From: Paucibacter sp. B2R-40
GTDB taxonomy: Bacteria > Pseudomonadota > Gammaproteobacteria > Burkholderiales > Burkholderiaceae_C
Direction of reading: 5' to 3'
DNA: 64,000 nucleotides
Assembly (NCBI RefSeq): GCF_025717555.1
Contig: NZ_JAJIRP010000014.1
Span: 1-64,000, forward strand
Positions 32,584 through 41,368 of this stretch are shown here, piece by piece (position 1 is the stretch's first letter; the number at the start of each line of letters is the position of its first letter). The translations under genes and the position numbers were made by a program. Under the pieces are notes generated by a model, which was not told the DNA's origin, searched no databases, and saw only the letters and a list, made by a program, of their open reading frames with translations.

Positions 32584-33306
32584 ATGTTGATAATGAAATC
32601 CCTCGCCAAGGTCTACCGCACCGAGATGGTCGAAACCTATGCGCTGCGCGACTTCAATCTGGAAGTCAAGCAAGGCGAGTTCGTCGCCGTGACCGGCCCG
32701 TCCGGCTCGGGCAAGACCACCTTTTTGACCATCGCCGGCCTGCTCGAAGCCTTCAGCAGCGGCAGTTACGAGTTGGACGGCGTTGACGTCAGCCGCATGA
32801 ACGACGACGCACGCTCCAAGATTCGCAACCAGAAGATCGGCTTTGTGTTCCAGGCCTTCAACCTGATTGGCGACCTGAACGTACTCGACAATATCGAAGT
32901 GCCCTTGCGCTACCGCGGCATGGGCGCGGCCGAGCGCACGCGCCGGGCCAAGGATGCGCTGGCACGGGTCGGCCTGTCGGCCCGCGCCAAGCATTACCCG
33001 GCCGAGTTGTCGGGTGGCCAGCAGCAGCGCGTGGCGATTGCGCGCGCGCTGGCCGGCGAGCCCAAACTCTTGCTGGCCGACGAGCCGACCGGCAATCTTG
33101 ACAGCCAGATGGCGCGCAGCGTGATGGAGCTGCTGGAAGAGTTGCACCGCGAAGGCGCGACCATCGTGATGGTCACCCATGACCCGCAACTGGCCGCCCG
33201 CGCCCAGCGCAATGTGCATGTGATCGACGGCCAAGTAGTGGACATTGCCGCCGAGTTGCGCATGGACCCAGCGCTGTTCAAGGCCGAGTCGGCACAGCTG
33301 GGCTGA
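32584..33306 (+). CDS. ABC transporter ATPase, MacB/LolD type
   Basis: A 240-residue nucleotide-binding protein with Walker A GPSGSGKTT (~39-47), Q-loop FVFQAFNL, signature LSGGQQQRVAIARAL (~142-156), Walker B LLLADEPTG and H-loop VTHD. It belongs to the MacB/LolD/FtsE class that drives mechanotransmission, not substrate translocation through the membrane helices. Unlike E. coli MacB the ATPase is a separate polypeptide from the permeases. An AGGAG site precedes the start; TolC follows five bases downstream. Confidence 0.93.
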   Translation: MLIMKSLAKVYRTEMVETYALRDFNLEVKQGEFVAVTGPSGSGKTTFLTIAGLLEAFSSGSYELDGVDVSRMNDDARSKIRNQKIGFVFQAFNLIGDLNVLDNIEVPLRYRGMGAAERTRRAKDALARVGLSARAKHYPAELSGGQQQRVAIARALAGEPKLLLADEPTGNLDSQMARSVMELLEELHREGATIVMVTHDPQLAARAQRNVHVIDGQVVDIAAELRMDPALFKAESAQLG

Positions 33307-33311
33307 GGGCG

Positions 33312-34628
33312 ATGAAGCTGCAACGCCTACTCCTGTTGACGGCGTTGGCATGGCCTGTGTTGGCCAGCGCCGATGACCTGCTGAGCATTTACGCACAAGC
33401 CCGCGCCGCCGACCCCGTGCTGGCCAAAGCGCAGGCACAACGCGGCAACCAGGAAGAAGCCGCCGCGCAGGCACGCGCTGTTCTGCTGCCGCAATGGACG
33501 CTCAGTGCTGAAAAAAACCAAGTCAATCCCGGCTCGGCCAATAGCAACTTGATGGCCAGCCACATCAGCCAAAGCCTGCTGGATCTCAGTCAATGGCGCA
33601 GTCTGGCCGCCGAGACCACCTTGCTCTCGGCCCAAGACGCACGCCTGCGCGCCGCGCAGCAAGAGCTTTGCGCCCGCGTCGCTAACGCCTATTTCGCTGT
33701 ACTGATCGCTCAGGCCGGCCTGGGCACCAGCCGCGCCAACGAGGCCGCCTTTGCCGAGCAGGTCAAGCAGGCGCAGAGCCGCTTTGAGGCCGGCTTGTCG
33801 GCGCAGGTCGATGTCGATCAGGCGCGCACATTTCACCAGTTAGTGCGCGGCAATGTGATCCAGGCCGAGCAGGTTTTGGCCGATGCCAAGCAGGCCTTGG
33901 CAGAGATCACCGGCGTCCAGCCAGGCCCCTTGAGCCCGCTGGCCCAAGACTTGCCGGCCTTGCCACCGCAACCGCAGGACGCGCAGGCCTGGGTCGAGCG
34001 CGCCTTGAGCAGCAACCCGCAATTGAAGGCCATCGGCTTGGACCTGAGCGCCAGCGAACGCCGTATCGAGGCTGCCCGCGCCGGTCATTTGCCGACGCTG
34101 AGCTTGGGGCTGGACAGCGAGCGTCGCAGCGGCAATGCCGTGCCCGATGCCGTGAGCGGTCGCCAAATCAACACCGTGGGCCTGAAGCTGAACATCCCGC
34201 TGTTTGCCGGTGGCGCCACCCAGTCGCAAGTGCGCCAAGCCGGCTTCCGGCGCGACGCGGCGCAGAGCGATCAAGAGAGTACGCGGCGTGCGCTGATCCG
34301 CGAGACCCAGGCGCAATATCAGGCGGTGATGGCGACGCTGGCTCAAATGGAGAGCAGCCGCTTGGCAGTGGCCGCCGCCAATCAAGCGCTGGCGTCCACC
34401 AAGGCCGGCCAGAGCTTGGGTCTGCGCAATATGACCGACCTCTTGCTGGCCATTCAAGCACAGGCCTCAGCGCAAAACGCGCATGAACAAGCTCGCCACA
34501 GCTTTGTCTTGGCCAAGTTGCTGCTCAGCGCAGCGGCAGGCGCACTCGATGCCTCCGAATTGGCTGCAGTCAACCAATGGCTGCAGGCACCCGGCATCGA
34601 CACCGATATTGAAAGGAAATCATCATGA
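33312..34628 (+). CDS. TolC-family outer-membrane efflux channel
   Basis: A 438-residue protein. A signal peptide (LLLLTALAWPVLASA) is followed by two OEP repeats: long amphipathic helices rich in Ala/Gln with DLLSIYAQARAADPVLAKAQAQ at the start and FEAGLSAQVDVDQART and KAGQSLGLRNMTDLLLAIQAQ at the equivalent turns. It would trimerise into the exit duct for the HlyD adaptor. Its stop overlaps the next start. A clean dedicated channel inside the operon means the system does not depend on the housekeeping TolC. Confidence 0.9.
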   Translation: MKLQRLLLLTALAWPVLASADDLLSIYAQARAADPVLAKAQAQRGNQEEAAAQARAVLLPQWTLSAEKNQVNPGSANSNLMASHISQSLLDLSQWRSLAAETTLLSAQDARLRAAQQELCARVANAYFAVLIAQAGLGTSRANEAAFAEQVKQAQSRFEAGLSAQVDVDQARTFHQLVRGNVIQAEQVLADAKQALAEITGVQPGPLSPLAQDLPALPPQPQDAQAWVERALSSNPQLKAIGLDLSASERRIEAARAGHLPTLSLGLDSERRSGNAVPDAVSGRQINTVGLKLNIPLFAGGATQSQVRQAGFRRDAAQSDQESTRRALIRETQAQYQAVMATLAQMESSRLAVAAANQALASTKAGQSLGLRNMTDLLLAIQAQASAQNAHEQARHSFVLAKLLLSAAAGALDASELAAVNQWLQAPGIDTDIERKSS

Positions 34629-35935
34629 TGATGCTCAACTACTACTTTGAGCTGGCGCTGCGCAGCTTCAAGTCCTCGCGCGGGCTGACCGCGCTGATGC
34701 TCTTGACCATCGCCATGGGCGTGGCCGCTTGCATGACCACGCTGACGGTGTTCCATGTGCTCTCGGGTGACCCGATCCCGGGCAAGAGCGGCCGGCTGTT
34801 CAATATTCAATTGGATGCCAATCCACTGCGGGGCTACAAGCCCGGTGACGAGCCGAATCTTCAACTGACCCGCTTCGACGCCGAGGCCCTGCTGCGCGAG
34901 GCGCGCGCCGACAAGCAGGTGATGATGTCCGGAGGCAATATGGCGATCACCCCGCCGCAAACCGGGCAGCAGCCCTTTATCGCCAGATCACGCAATACCT
35001 CGGCCGATTTCTTCACCATGTTTGAGGTGCCCTTCCTCTACGGCCAGGGCTGGACGGCGGCCGATGATGGGGCCGAGGCGCGCGTGGCGGTGATTTCCAA
35101 GGCCTTGAACGAGCGCCTGTTCGGCGGAGCCGATAGCCGCGGCAAAACGCTGCGGGTGCGCGACAAAGACGTCACCATCGTCGGCGTGATGAACGAATGG
35201 CGCGTTGTGCCGCGCTACTACGACCTGACCAATGGCCCCTTCTCCAAAATCGACGAAATCTACTTCCCCTTCAGCACGGCGATGGCGCTCAGGTTCGGCA
35301 TCTCCGGCAATTTCTCTTGCTGGGCCAGTCCTGCCGGTGGCAATGCCCGCGCCCTCAACGCGCCTTGTTCCTGGATTCAATATTGGGTCCAAGTCGATAG
35401 CCCGGAGAAGGCCAAGAACTACCTCGCCTATCTGAACCAATACTCGGACCAGCAACGCGCCAGTGGCCGCTTCGAGCGCCCCAACAATGTGCGCATGCGG
35501 GACGTCATGGCCTGGCTCAAACAGAGCCAAGTCGTGCCCGATGACCTCGGCCTGCAGCTTTGGCTGGCCTTCGGCTTCCTGGCTGTGTGTTTGACCAATA
35601 CCGTGGGCCTGCAACTGGCCAAAGCGCTACGCCGCTCGGGCGAGATCGGTGTGCGCCGCGCCTTGGGCGCGCCGCGCCGGCAAATTTTTGCGCAATTCCT
35701 GGTCGAGGCCGGCAGTCTCGGGCTGCTGGGCGGCCTCTTAGGCCTGGGTCTGACATGGCTGGGCGTACTGGCCGTACGCAATGGCGCCAGCGAATACGCC
35801 GCCCAGATACAGATGGACGTCTTGATGCTGGCCACCACGCTGGGCCTGGCCCTGTCCGCCAGCCTGGTCGCCGGCATCCTGCCCGCCTGGCGTGCTGCCC
35901 AAGTGACGCCGGCCCTGCAATTGAAGTCTCAATAA
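34625..35935 (+). CDS. MacB/FtsX-type ABC permease, first subunit
   Basis: A 436-residue protein: one N-terminal transmembrane helix (GLTALMLLTIAMGVAACMTTLTVFHVL), a ~230-residue periplasmic MacB-PCD domain, and an FtsX domain of three C-terminal helices with LRRSGEIGVRRALGAPRRQIFAQFLVEA between helices 2 and 3. Three successive ATGs offer starts; AAGGAAA upstream fits any of them. The protein lacks an ATPase, supplied by the upstream gene. It is encoded next to a second, different permease, so the transporter is probably a heterodimer. Substrate unknown; peptides or lipoproteins are usual for the class. Confidence 0.85.
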   Translation: MMMLNYYFELALRSFKSSRGLTALMLLTIAMGVAACMTTLTVFHVLSGDPIPGKSGRLFNIQLDANPLRGYKPGDEPNLQLTRFDAEALLREARADKQVMMSGGNMAITPPQTGQQPFIARSRNTSADFFTMFEVPFLYGQGWTAADDGAEARVAVISKALNERLFGGADSRGKTLRVRDKDVTIVGVMNEWRVVPRYYDLTNGPFSKIDEIYFPFSTAMALRFGISGNFSCWASPAGGNARALNAPCSWIQYWVQVDSPEKAKNYLAYLNQYSDQQRASGRFERPNNVRMRDVMAWLKQSQVVPDDLGLQLWLAFGFLAVCLTNTVGLQLAKALRRSGEIGVRRALGAPRRQIFAQFLVEAGSLGLLGGLLGLGLTWLGVLAVRNGASEYAAQIQMDVLMLATTLGLALSASLVAGILPAWRAAQVTPALQLKSQ

Positions 35936-35951
35936 GGACGGAATTACAAAC

Positions 35952-37172
35952 ATGGACATCCTGCCCATCCTCGCCACGCTCAAGCGCCACAAAACAGCGT
36001 CATTCTTGATCGTGCTGCAGATCGCCTTGACCTGTGCCATCGTCTGCAATGCCTTGTTTCTGATCATGCAGCGGGTCGAAAAAATCAATGAACCGTCGGG
36101 TCTGGCCGACCAGGAAATCGTCGCACTGCGGGTGGGCGGCATTGGCCCCATACAGAACGAGGACGCGCTGACCCGCGCTGATCTGCTGGCGCTGCGGGCT
36201 GTCCCCGGCGTCAAGGAAGCCACCCTGCTGAACCAGTTCCCCTTTGGCGACAATATGCAGATGAGCACCATGCGTCTGCAGCCGAAATCGGATGGCAGCG
36301 GGGTAGACGCATCGCTGTACGCGGCCAGCGAAGGCTGGTTGAAAGCGACAGGACTGCGCCTGGTCGCCGGGCGTGATTTTGAAGCCGGCGAGTACCAGAA
36401 CCAATCCGATTTCGACAAGTCCGAAAACGCCAGCATTCCTGCCGTCATCCTCAACCGGGCGATGGCCAAACGCATGTTCCCCAAGGGCGATGCGGTCGGC
36501 CAAGTGATCTATGGCCTTGGCGAAGAGCCGATCCGTGTGGTCGGCTTGATCGACACCTTGGTGTCGGCACAACCGGGCGGCAAAGATGAGGCGCTGAGCT
36601 ACAACATGGTGCTGCCGGTGCGCTCGAGTTTTCGAAGCGGCACCTACCTGCTGCGCACCGAGCCTGGCAAGCGCGATGAGGTGCTGAAGGCAGCGGCCCT
36701 GGCGCTGGACAAGAGCGGTCCCAACCGGATCAAGTCGGAGAGCAAACGCCTGGAAGATTACCGAGAGCGCTACTACCGCCAAGACCGCAGCATGATCAAT
36801 TTGCTGGCGGCAGTCTGCTTGGCCCTGCTGGTGGTGACCGCCTTCGGCATCGTCGGCCTGGCCAGCTTCTGGGTCCAGCAGCGCACTCGCATGATTGGCA
36901 CGCGACGGGCCTTGGGCGCCACCCAGGGTCAGATCTTGCGCTACTTCCAAACCGAGAATTTCATCCTCTCGACGGTGGGCATTGCGCTAGGCATGTTCGC
37001 GGCCTACGGCATCAGTCTGCTGCTGATGAAGAGCTATGAGCTGCCACCGCTGCCTCTTTACTTCTTGCCCGTCGGCGCCTTGCTGCTGTGGGCTTTGGGC
37101 CAACTGGCCGTCTGGGCGCCGGCGCGCCGGGCGGCCGCACTGCCGCCGGTCGCGGCACTCCGAGGCGCTTGA
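35952..37172 (+). CDS. MacB/FtsX-type ABC permease, second subunit
   Basis: A 406-residue protein with the same plan as its neighbour: N-terminal helix (ASFLIVLQIALTCAIVCNALFLIM), periplasmic MacB-PCD domain, and three C-terminal helices with RTRMIGTRRALGATQGQILRYFQTE in the FtsX coupling region. The periplasmic domains of the two permeases are clearly different in sequence, pointing to an asymmetric pair. GGACGGA precedes the start by ten or so bases. It ends 19 bp before the response regulator. Confidence 0.85.
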   Translation: MDILPILATLKRHKTASFLIVLQIALTCAIVCNALFLIMQRVEKINEPSGLADQEIVALRVGGIGPIQNEDALTRADLLALRAVPGVKEATLLNQFPFGDNMQMSTMRLQPKSDGSGVDASLYAASEGWLKATGLRLVAGRDFEAGEYQNQSDFDKSENASIPAVILNRAMAKRMFPKGDAVGQVIYGLGEEPIRVVGLIDTLVSAQPGGKDEALSYNMVLPVRSSFRSGTYLLRTEPGKRDEVLKAAALALDKSGPNRIKSESKRLEDYRERYYRQDRSMINLLAAVCLALLVVTAFGIVGLASFWVQQRTRMIGTRRALGATQGQILRYFQTENFILSTVGIALGMFAAYGISLLLMKSYELPPLPLYFLPVGALLLWALGQLAVWAPARRAAALPPVAALRGA

Positions 37173-37191
37173 TTGCTATGCTCGCGCCCTG

Positions 37192-38541
37192 ATGAAAAAC
37201 GTTCTGATCATTGACGACAACCCCGGCGTCGGCGAGGCGCTGTCGCTGCTGCTGTCGCTGCACGATATAGCGCCGCTGTATGTGGCCAGCCCGGACGAGG
37301 GATTGGCCATGCTGGCCGCCCGCCCGGTGGATCTGGTGATACAGGACATGAATTTCACGGCCGACACCACCTCGGGCGCCGAAGGCGTGGCGCTGTTTCG
37401 CGCCATTCGCGCCAACTATCCCGATCTGCCGGTGATTCTGTTGACCGCCTGGACGCGCTTGGAGGCGGCGGTCGAATTGGTCAAGGCCGGCGCGGCCGAC
37501 TATCTGGCCAAACCCTGGGACGACGCCAAGCTGGTCATCACGATAGGCAATCTGCTGGAGTTGTCAGAAGCCTCGGGCGAGTTGCGGCGCAGCCATCAAG
37601 AGCGCCGCAGCCGCCGCCAGGCCCTGCAGCAGCGCTTCGACTTGGACGGTCTGGTCTTCGCCTCCGAGGCGATGCTGTCGACCTTGGAGCTGGCGGCGCA
37701 AGTCGCACGCACCGAATTGCCGGTCTTGGTCAGCGGGCCGAACGGCTGCGGCAAGGAGCGCGTTGCGGCGCTGGTGCACGCCAACTCTGCGCAGCGCAAG
37801 GGCCCTTTCATCGCTTTGAACTGCGGCGCCTTGCCGGCCGATTTGATCGAGGCCGAGCTGTTCGGCGCGGACAGTGGCGCCTTCACCGGCGCGCACAAGG
37901 CACGTGAAGGTCGCTTCGAGGCGGCTCACGGCGGCACGCTGTTTCTGGACGAAATCGGCACCCTGCCGCTGGCCGGCCAGGTGAAACTCTTGCGGGTCTT
38001 GGAGACCGGCCGTTTCGAGCGTCTGGGCTCCAGCCGCACGCGCGAATCAAAAGTCAGGGTGATCAGCGCCACCAATGCCGACTTGAAGGCCATGGTGGCG
38101 GCGGGCACATTCCGCGAAGACCTCTACTACCGACTCAATGTGTTCGAGCTGCGCCTGCCGGCGCTGGCGAACCGGCGCGACGACATCTTGCCGCTGGCCG
38201 AGTTTTTCCTCGGCCAGGCCAGTGGCGCGCGCATCTCTGATGCGGCCCGCAGCGCCTTGCTGGCCCACGCTTGGCCAGGCAATGTGCGGGAGCTGAAGAA
38301 CGTGATGGCCCGCGCCGGTTTGCTGGCTGCTGAGGGCTTGATTCAGCCCGGCCATCTGGGCTTGGCAACACCCGCCGCACCGACTTTAGGCGCGCGCAAT
38401 CTGGACGAACCCAGCCGCGAAGTGGTGCTGGGCGCGTTGGCTGCAGCCGGCGGCGTGGTCAGCCGGGCCGCACAGGACTTGGGCCTTTCGCGCCAAGCGC
38501 TATACCGGCGCATCGAGCGCTACGGTCTGGACGCCGGCTGA
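37192..38541 (+). CDS. NtrC-family sigma-54 activator (REC-AAA+-Fis)
   Basis: A 449-residue protein. A receiver domain (~1-115) with IIDDNPG and the phospho-acceptor in IQDMNFT is followed by a sigma-54 AAA+ domain (~150-370) with a slightly unusual Walker A (GPNGCGKE), the essential sigma-54-contacting GAFTGA loop, Walker B LFLDEIG and the arginine-finger region FREDLYYRL. A Fis-type HTH ends it (GGVVSRAAQDLGLSRQALYRRIERYG). The start ATG 37192 begins directly at the receiver; upstream in-frame sequence belongs to the permease gene. It is expected to activate the sigma-54 promoter of its own operon (31206-31221). Confidence 0.93.
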   Translation: MKNVLIIDDNPGVGEALSLLLSLHDIAPLYVASPDEGLAMLAARPVDLVIQDMNFTADTTSGAEGVALFRAIRANYPDLPVILLTAWTRLEAAVELVKAGAADYLAKPWDDAKLVITIGNLLELSEASGELRRSHQERRSRRQALQQRFDLDGLVFASEAMLSTLELAAQVARTELPVLVSGPNGCGKERVAALVHANSAQRKGPFIALNCGALPADLIEAELFGADSGAFTGAHKAREGRFEAAHGGTLFLDEIGTLPLAGQVKLLRVLETGRFERLGSSRTRESKVRVISATNADLKAMVAAGTFREDLYYRLNVFELRLPALANRRDDILPLAEFFLGQASGARISDAARSALLAHAWPGNVRELKNVMARAGLLAAEGLIQPGHLGLATPAAPTLGARNLDEPSREVVLGALAAAGGVVSRAAQDLGLSRQALYRRIERYGLDAG

Positions 38542-39863
38542 TGCGTGGACCTGGGCTGCATACACGGCTGAGCTTGGCGCTGCTGGCAGCAGCACTATTG
38601 GGCGGGCTGGTCCATGCTGCTCTTGCTGCTTGGCCATCCATCTGGAGCCGCTCAGCCTTGTTGGGCGGCGCGGCCCTGTTGCTGATCTGGCTGAGCAGCC
38701 AGATGCTGGCACCACTCAAACGACTGTTACGGGCGCTGGAAGGCTCGGTGCTGAGCTATCGGGACGGTGATTTCAGCATGTCGCTGGCGGCGCCCTCACG
38801 CGGCCAACCGTCCGAGCTGGCCGACTTGCTGCGCTTGCACAGCGACTTGGGCCTGGCCTTGCGAGAGCAACGCCAGCAACTCGCGCAGCGTGAATTGCTG
38901 CTCGACACCGTGGTGCAAAACACGCCGGTGGCGATGCTCTTGTGTGACCCGCTGGGCGGTATCAGCTATGCCAATATCGCCGCCCGCCAGTTGCTGGCGC
39001 AGGGCCGCAGCATCGCCGGCATCGCGCTGAGTGAACTCTTGGCCAACACGCCGCAGGCCTTGGCGCTGGCGCTGCAAAGCCAACAGGATCAATTGGTCAG
39101 CGTGCAGGAGATGGATCAAGAGGAGCAGTTTCACATCTCTCAGCGCAGCCTCTTGCTGCACGGTCAACCACATCGCTTGCTGCTGATCCGCCGCATGACG
39201 CGCGAGTTGTCGCGTCAAGAAGTGGCCAGCTGGAAGCGCGTGATTCGGGTGATGAGCCATGAGCTGAACAACTCATTGGCACCGATTTCATCGCTGGCGC
39301 ATAGCGGCGCGGAGCTGGCGCGGCGCGGCCAGATCGAGCGGCTGGAGGCTGTCTTCAAAAGCATTGGCGGGCGCGCCGCCCACCTGCATCAGTTCTTGTC
39401 CGGCTATGCCCGCTTCGCCAAACTGCCGCTGCCGCAGCCGGCCACCGTCTTGTGGCCGGAATTCCTGGCCGGCTTGAGCGCGCACTGCAAGTTTGATCTG
39501 CAAGGGGTTTGGCCGGATCAGGCGGGCTATTTTGACGCCGGCCAGATTGAGCAAGCGCTGCTCAATCTGATCAAGAACGCCCATGAGGCGGGCGGACCGG
39601 CTGACGCGGTCTGTTTGAGCTTGAAACAGGACGCGCAATGGCTGGCATTGACCGTGGCCGACCGCGGCCCCGGCATGAGCGAAACGGTGCTGGCGCAGGC
39701 CTTGTTGCCGTTTTACTCGACCAAACGCCAGACCGATGGCGGCGGCACCGGCCTCGGTCTGGCGCTGGCGCGCGAAATCGCCGAAGCGCATGGCGGGCGC
39801 ATCACGCTGGCCAATCGGGCCGGCGGTGGCTTGGCGGTCAGCCTGTTGTTGCCATGTCGCTGA
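38541..39863 (+). CDS. sensor histidine kinase partner of the NtrC-type regulator
   Basis: A 440-residue protein: two N-terminal transmembrane helices with almost no loop between them, a HAMP-like linker, a PAS-like segment (~120-220: LLDTVVQNTPVAMLLCDPLGGISYANIAARQLL), the phospho-His motif RVMSHELNNSLAPISSLAHS near 235, and HATPase motifs NLIKNAHEA, DRGPGMS and GTGLGLALARE. With no periplasmic sensor domain it likely senses membrane state or an intracellular signal, as in intramembrane-sensing kinases. Its start overlaps the regulator stop by one base. The stop codon lies inside the first unit of an 8-bp repeat tract. Confidence 0.93.
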   Translation: MRGPGLHTRLSLALLAAALLGGLVHAALAAWPSIWSRSALLGGAALLLIWLSSQMLAPLKRLLRALEGSVLSYRDGDFSMSLAAPSRGQPSELADLLRLHSDLGLALREQRQQLAQRELLLDTVVQNTPVAMLLCDPLGGISYANIAARQLLAQGRSIAGIALSELLANTPQALALALQSQQDQLVSVQEMDQEEQFHISQRSLLLHGQPHRLLLIRRMTRELSRQEVASWKRVIRVMSHELNNSLAPISSLAHSGAELARRGQIERLEAVFKSIGGRAAHLHQFLSGYARFAKLPLPQPATVLWPEFLAGLSAHCKFDLQGVWPDQAGYFDAGQIEQALLNLIKNAHEAGGPADAVCLSLKQDAQWLALTVADRGPGMSETVLAQALLPFYSTKRQTDGGGTGLGLALAREIAEAHGGRITLANRAGGGLAVSLLLPCR

Positions 39864-39922
39864 TTTGCTGATTTGCTGATTTGCTGATTCGCTGATTCGC
39901 TGATTCGCTGATTCGCTGATTC
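39859..39922. repeat. eight-unit 8-bp tandem repeat after the kinase gene
   Basis: Eight direct copies of GCTGATTY from 39859: three ending in T, then five ending in C. The TGA stop of the kinase is in the first unit. The block lies in the gap before the degenerate GGDEF gene and has no hairpin potential. Confidence 0.9.
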
Positions 39923-39996
39923 GATTGAAATCGTCTGCATGAGCGCTATCCTTAGCGACTGTTACTTGCCGATCTCGCCGACCTATTGCGCCAACC

Positions 39997-40647
39997 ATGT
40001 TGCCCGACATAGATCTCGCCACCGCCAGCCGCGCCAGCTTGGAGCTGGCCATTGCACAAGCCTGCAGCCAGCCCGCTGGCATGGCGCTGACGGCTTATTT
40101 GAGCGCCTGCCACTTGCGCCTGAGCGCGCTGTGCGAGCAGGCCCAAGACTTTGAAGCGGCACTGCACCACTATCGGCGCTTTCATCAGCTGAGCCTGCAA
40201 GACCGTGTTTCAACCTTGCTTGATCGCGCAGCGCTGCTGCAAGGCTTGCATGAACTGATAGTGCAATCCAAAGGACTGGGTGTGGGCCTGTGCTTGGTTG
40301 CCCTGGAGGTGGACCGCGCCGCGCACGGGCCTGACGAGCAAACGCAGCTGGCCGACTTGCTGCGTCGTCAATGCCGGCCGGAAGACTTGATTGCTTGCCA
40401 AGGCCGCGGTTCGGGCCATGGCTTGCTGCTGGTTTTGAGCGATGTGGACTTGGCCTCGGCGCGCAAGGTCTGCGAGCGGGTTCGCTCGGCCTGGCCCAAA
40501 CAAAGCGCAGGAGGCAGCCTCAGCATGGGATTGAGCGCCTGGCGTGGCCCAGCCGATGAGCTCACTCGCCTGCTAGAGCGCGCCGAGAGCGCTTTGACGG
40601 CGGCCCAACGCGGCGGCGGCAACTGCCTGCGCAGCGGTTCGGCCTGA
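39997..40647 (+). CDS. degenerate GGDEF-like protein
   Basis: A 216-residue protein. The N-terminal ~75 residues are helical (YLSACHLRLSALCEQAQDFEAALHHYRRFHQL, reminiscent of the helices before some diguanylate cyclase domains). The rest follows the GGDEF fold: DRAALLQGLHEL, VALEVDRA, then LLVLSDVDLASARKVCERVRSAW, SLSMGLSAW and LLERAESALTAAQRGGGN. At the catalytic position the GG(D/E)EF motif is replaced by RGSGHG, so cyclase activity is very unlikely. It may be a regulatory pseudo-enzyme. The next two genes include a PilZ c-di-GMP receptor. Confidence 0.65.
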   Translation: MLPDIDLATASRASLELAIAQACSQPAGMALTAYLSACHLRLSALCEQAQDFEAALHHYRRFHQLSLQDRVSTLLDRAALLQGLHELIVQSKGLGVGLCLVALEVDRAAHGPDEQTQLADLLRRQCRPEDLIACQGRGSGHGLLLVLSDVDLASARKVCERVRSAWPKQSAGGSLSMGLSAWRGPADELTRLLERAESALTAAQRGGGNCLRSGSA

Positions 40648-40824
40648 GCTGCACACGCTTGGCCCAGCCTTGGCGTGATTTTTTGCTCGTTCAAATCGCC
40701 TTGCCAGCAAGCTGGCGCGGCCTACACTCTCGCACTGACGGGCCTGGGCAGTTTTTGTGCGCACTGCGCACGCTGATATCTTTTTGCGCGGCGGCATGCC
40801 CGCGCCATTTCTAAACCTAGAGAC

Positions 40825-41268
40825 ATGAGTACACAAGCCGACTTATCCAAGCTGGCCATTGCCTTGGAATACGCCGACTTGGGGGCAGGCCTGTATCTGG
40901 CCGGCGGCAGCGACCACGCAGCCAAGCTGTTGGCCGCCGCCGCCGAGCAAGTGCTGGGCGACCTGGCGCGTTTGCTGGGACCCTCCGCCCACAATGATGA
41001 GGTGCAAACCCTGCTCGCCAAGATCGCCAAACGCTACAAGGCCGCGCCACTGGAGCCCAATAGCTCGCGCGCCAAGCGAGGCGACGGGCTGTCAGCCCTG
41101 GGCTTTGCTCAAGCTGGCGAGAAGGTGAGTGAGGAGACCCGCGAGGCCACTGCCGCCTATCTGCGCGCGGCTTGGTATACCTTGGAAGCAATGGGGCTGG
41201 ACGCCGTCGTGCCCTTGCGCCTGCAAAAAGCGGTCGACCAAAGCACCATCTACGCCAACCACAGCTGA
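40825..41268 (+). CDS. conserved hypothetical protein, all-helical
   Basis: I do not recognise a named family with confidence. A 147-residue helical protein starting LSKLAIALEYADLGAGLYLAGGSDHAAKLLAAAAEQVLGDL. The arrangement of a helix of the type LAxAAExxLG resembles some HEPN-like proteins, but the R-x4-6-H ribonuclease motif is not seen. It stands alone between a degenerate GGDEF gene and a PilZ gene with ~100-180 bp gaps on each side. A perfect 6-bp inverted repeat (GTGCGC / GCGCAC) lies at 40757-40771 in its upstream region. Confidence 0.6.
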   Translation: MSTQADLSKLAIALEYADLGAGLYLAGGSDHAAKLLAAAAEQVLGDLARLLGPSAHNDEVQTLLAKIAKRYKAAPLEPNSSRAKRGDGLSALGFAQAGEKVSEETREATAAYLRAAWYTLEAMGLDAVVPLRLQKAVDQSTIYANHS

Positions 41269-41329
41269 AGCACCGAAACAGCGGTTTTGCACGCGCTAAT
41301 CTCATCGCCACGCGCAGGGTGCATCTGCT

Positions 41330-41368
41330 AGCATCAAAGCCAAGCATCAAAGCCAAGCATCAAAGCGG
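41330..41368. repeat. three 13-bp direct repeats upstream of PilZ gene
   Basis: AGCATCAAAGCCA twice and AGCATCAAAGCGG once, in perfect tandem. The last base of the third unit is the G of the GTG that would be the first possible start of the PilZ gene. Confidence 0.85.
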
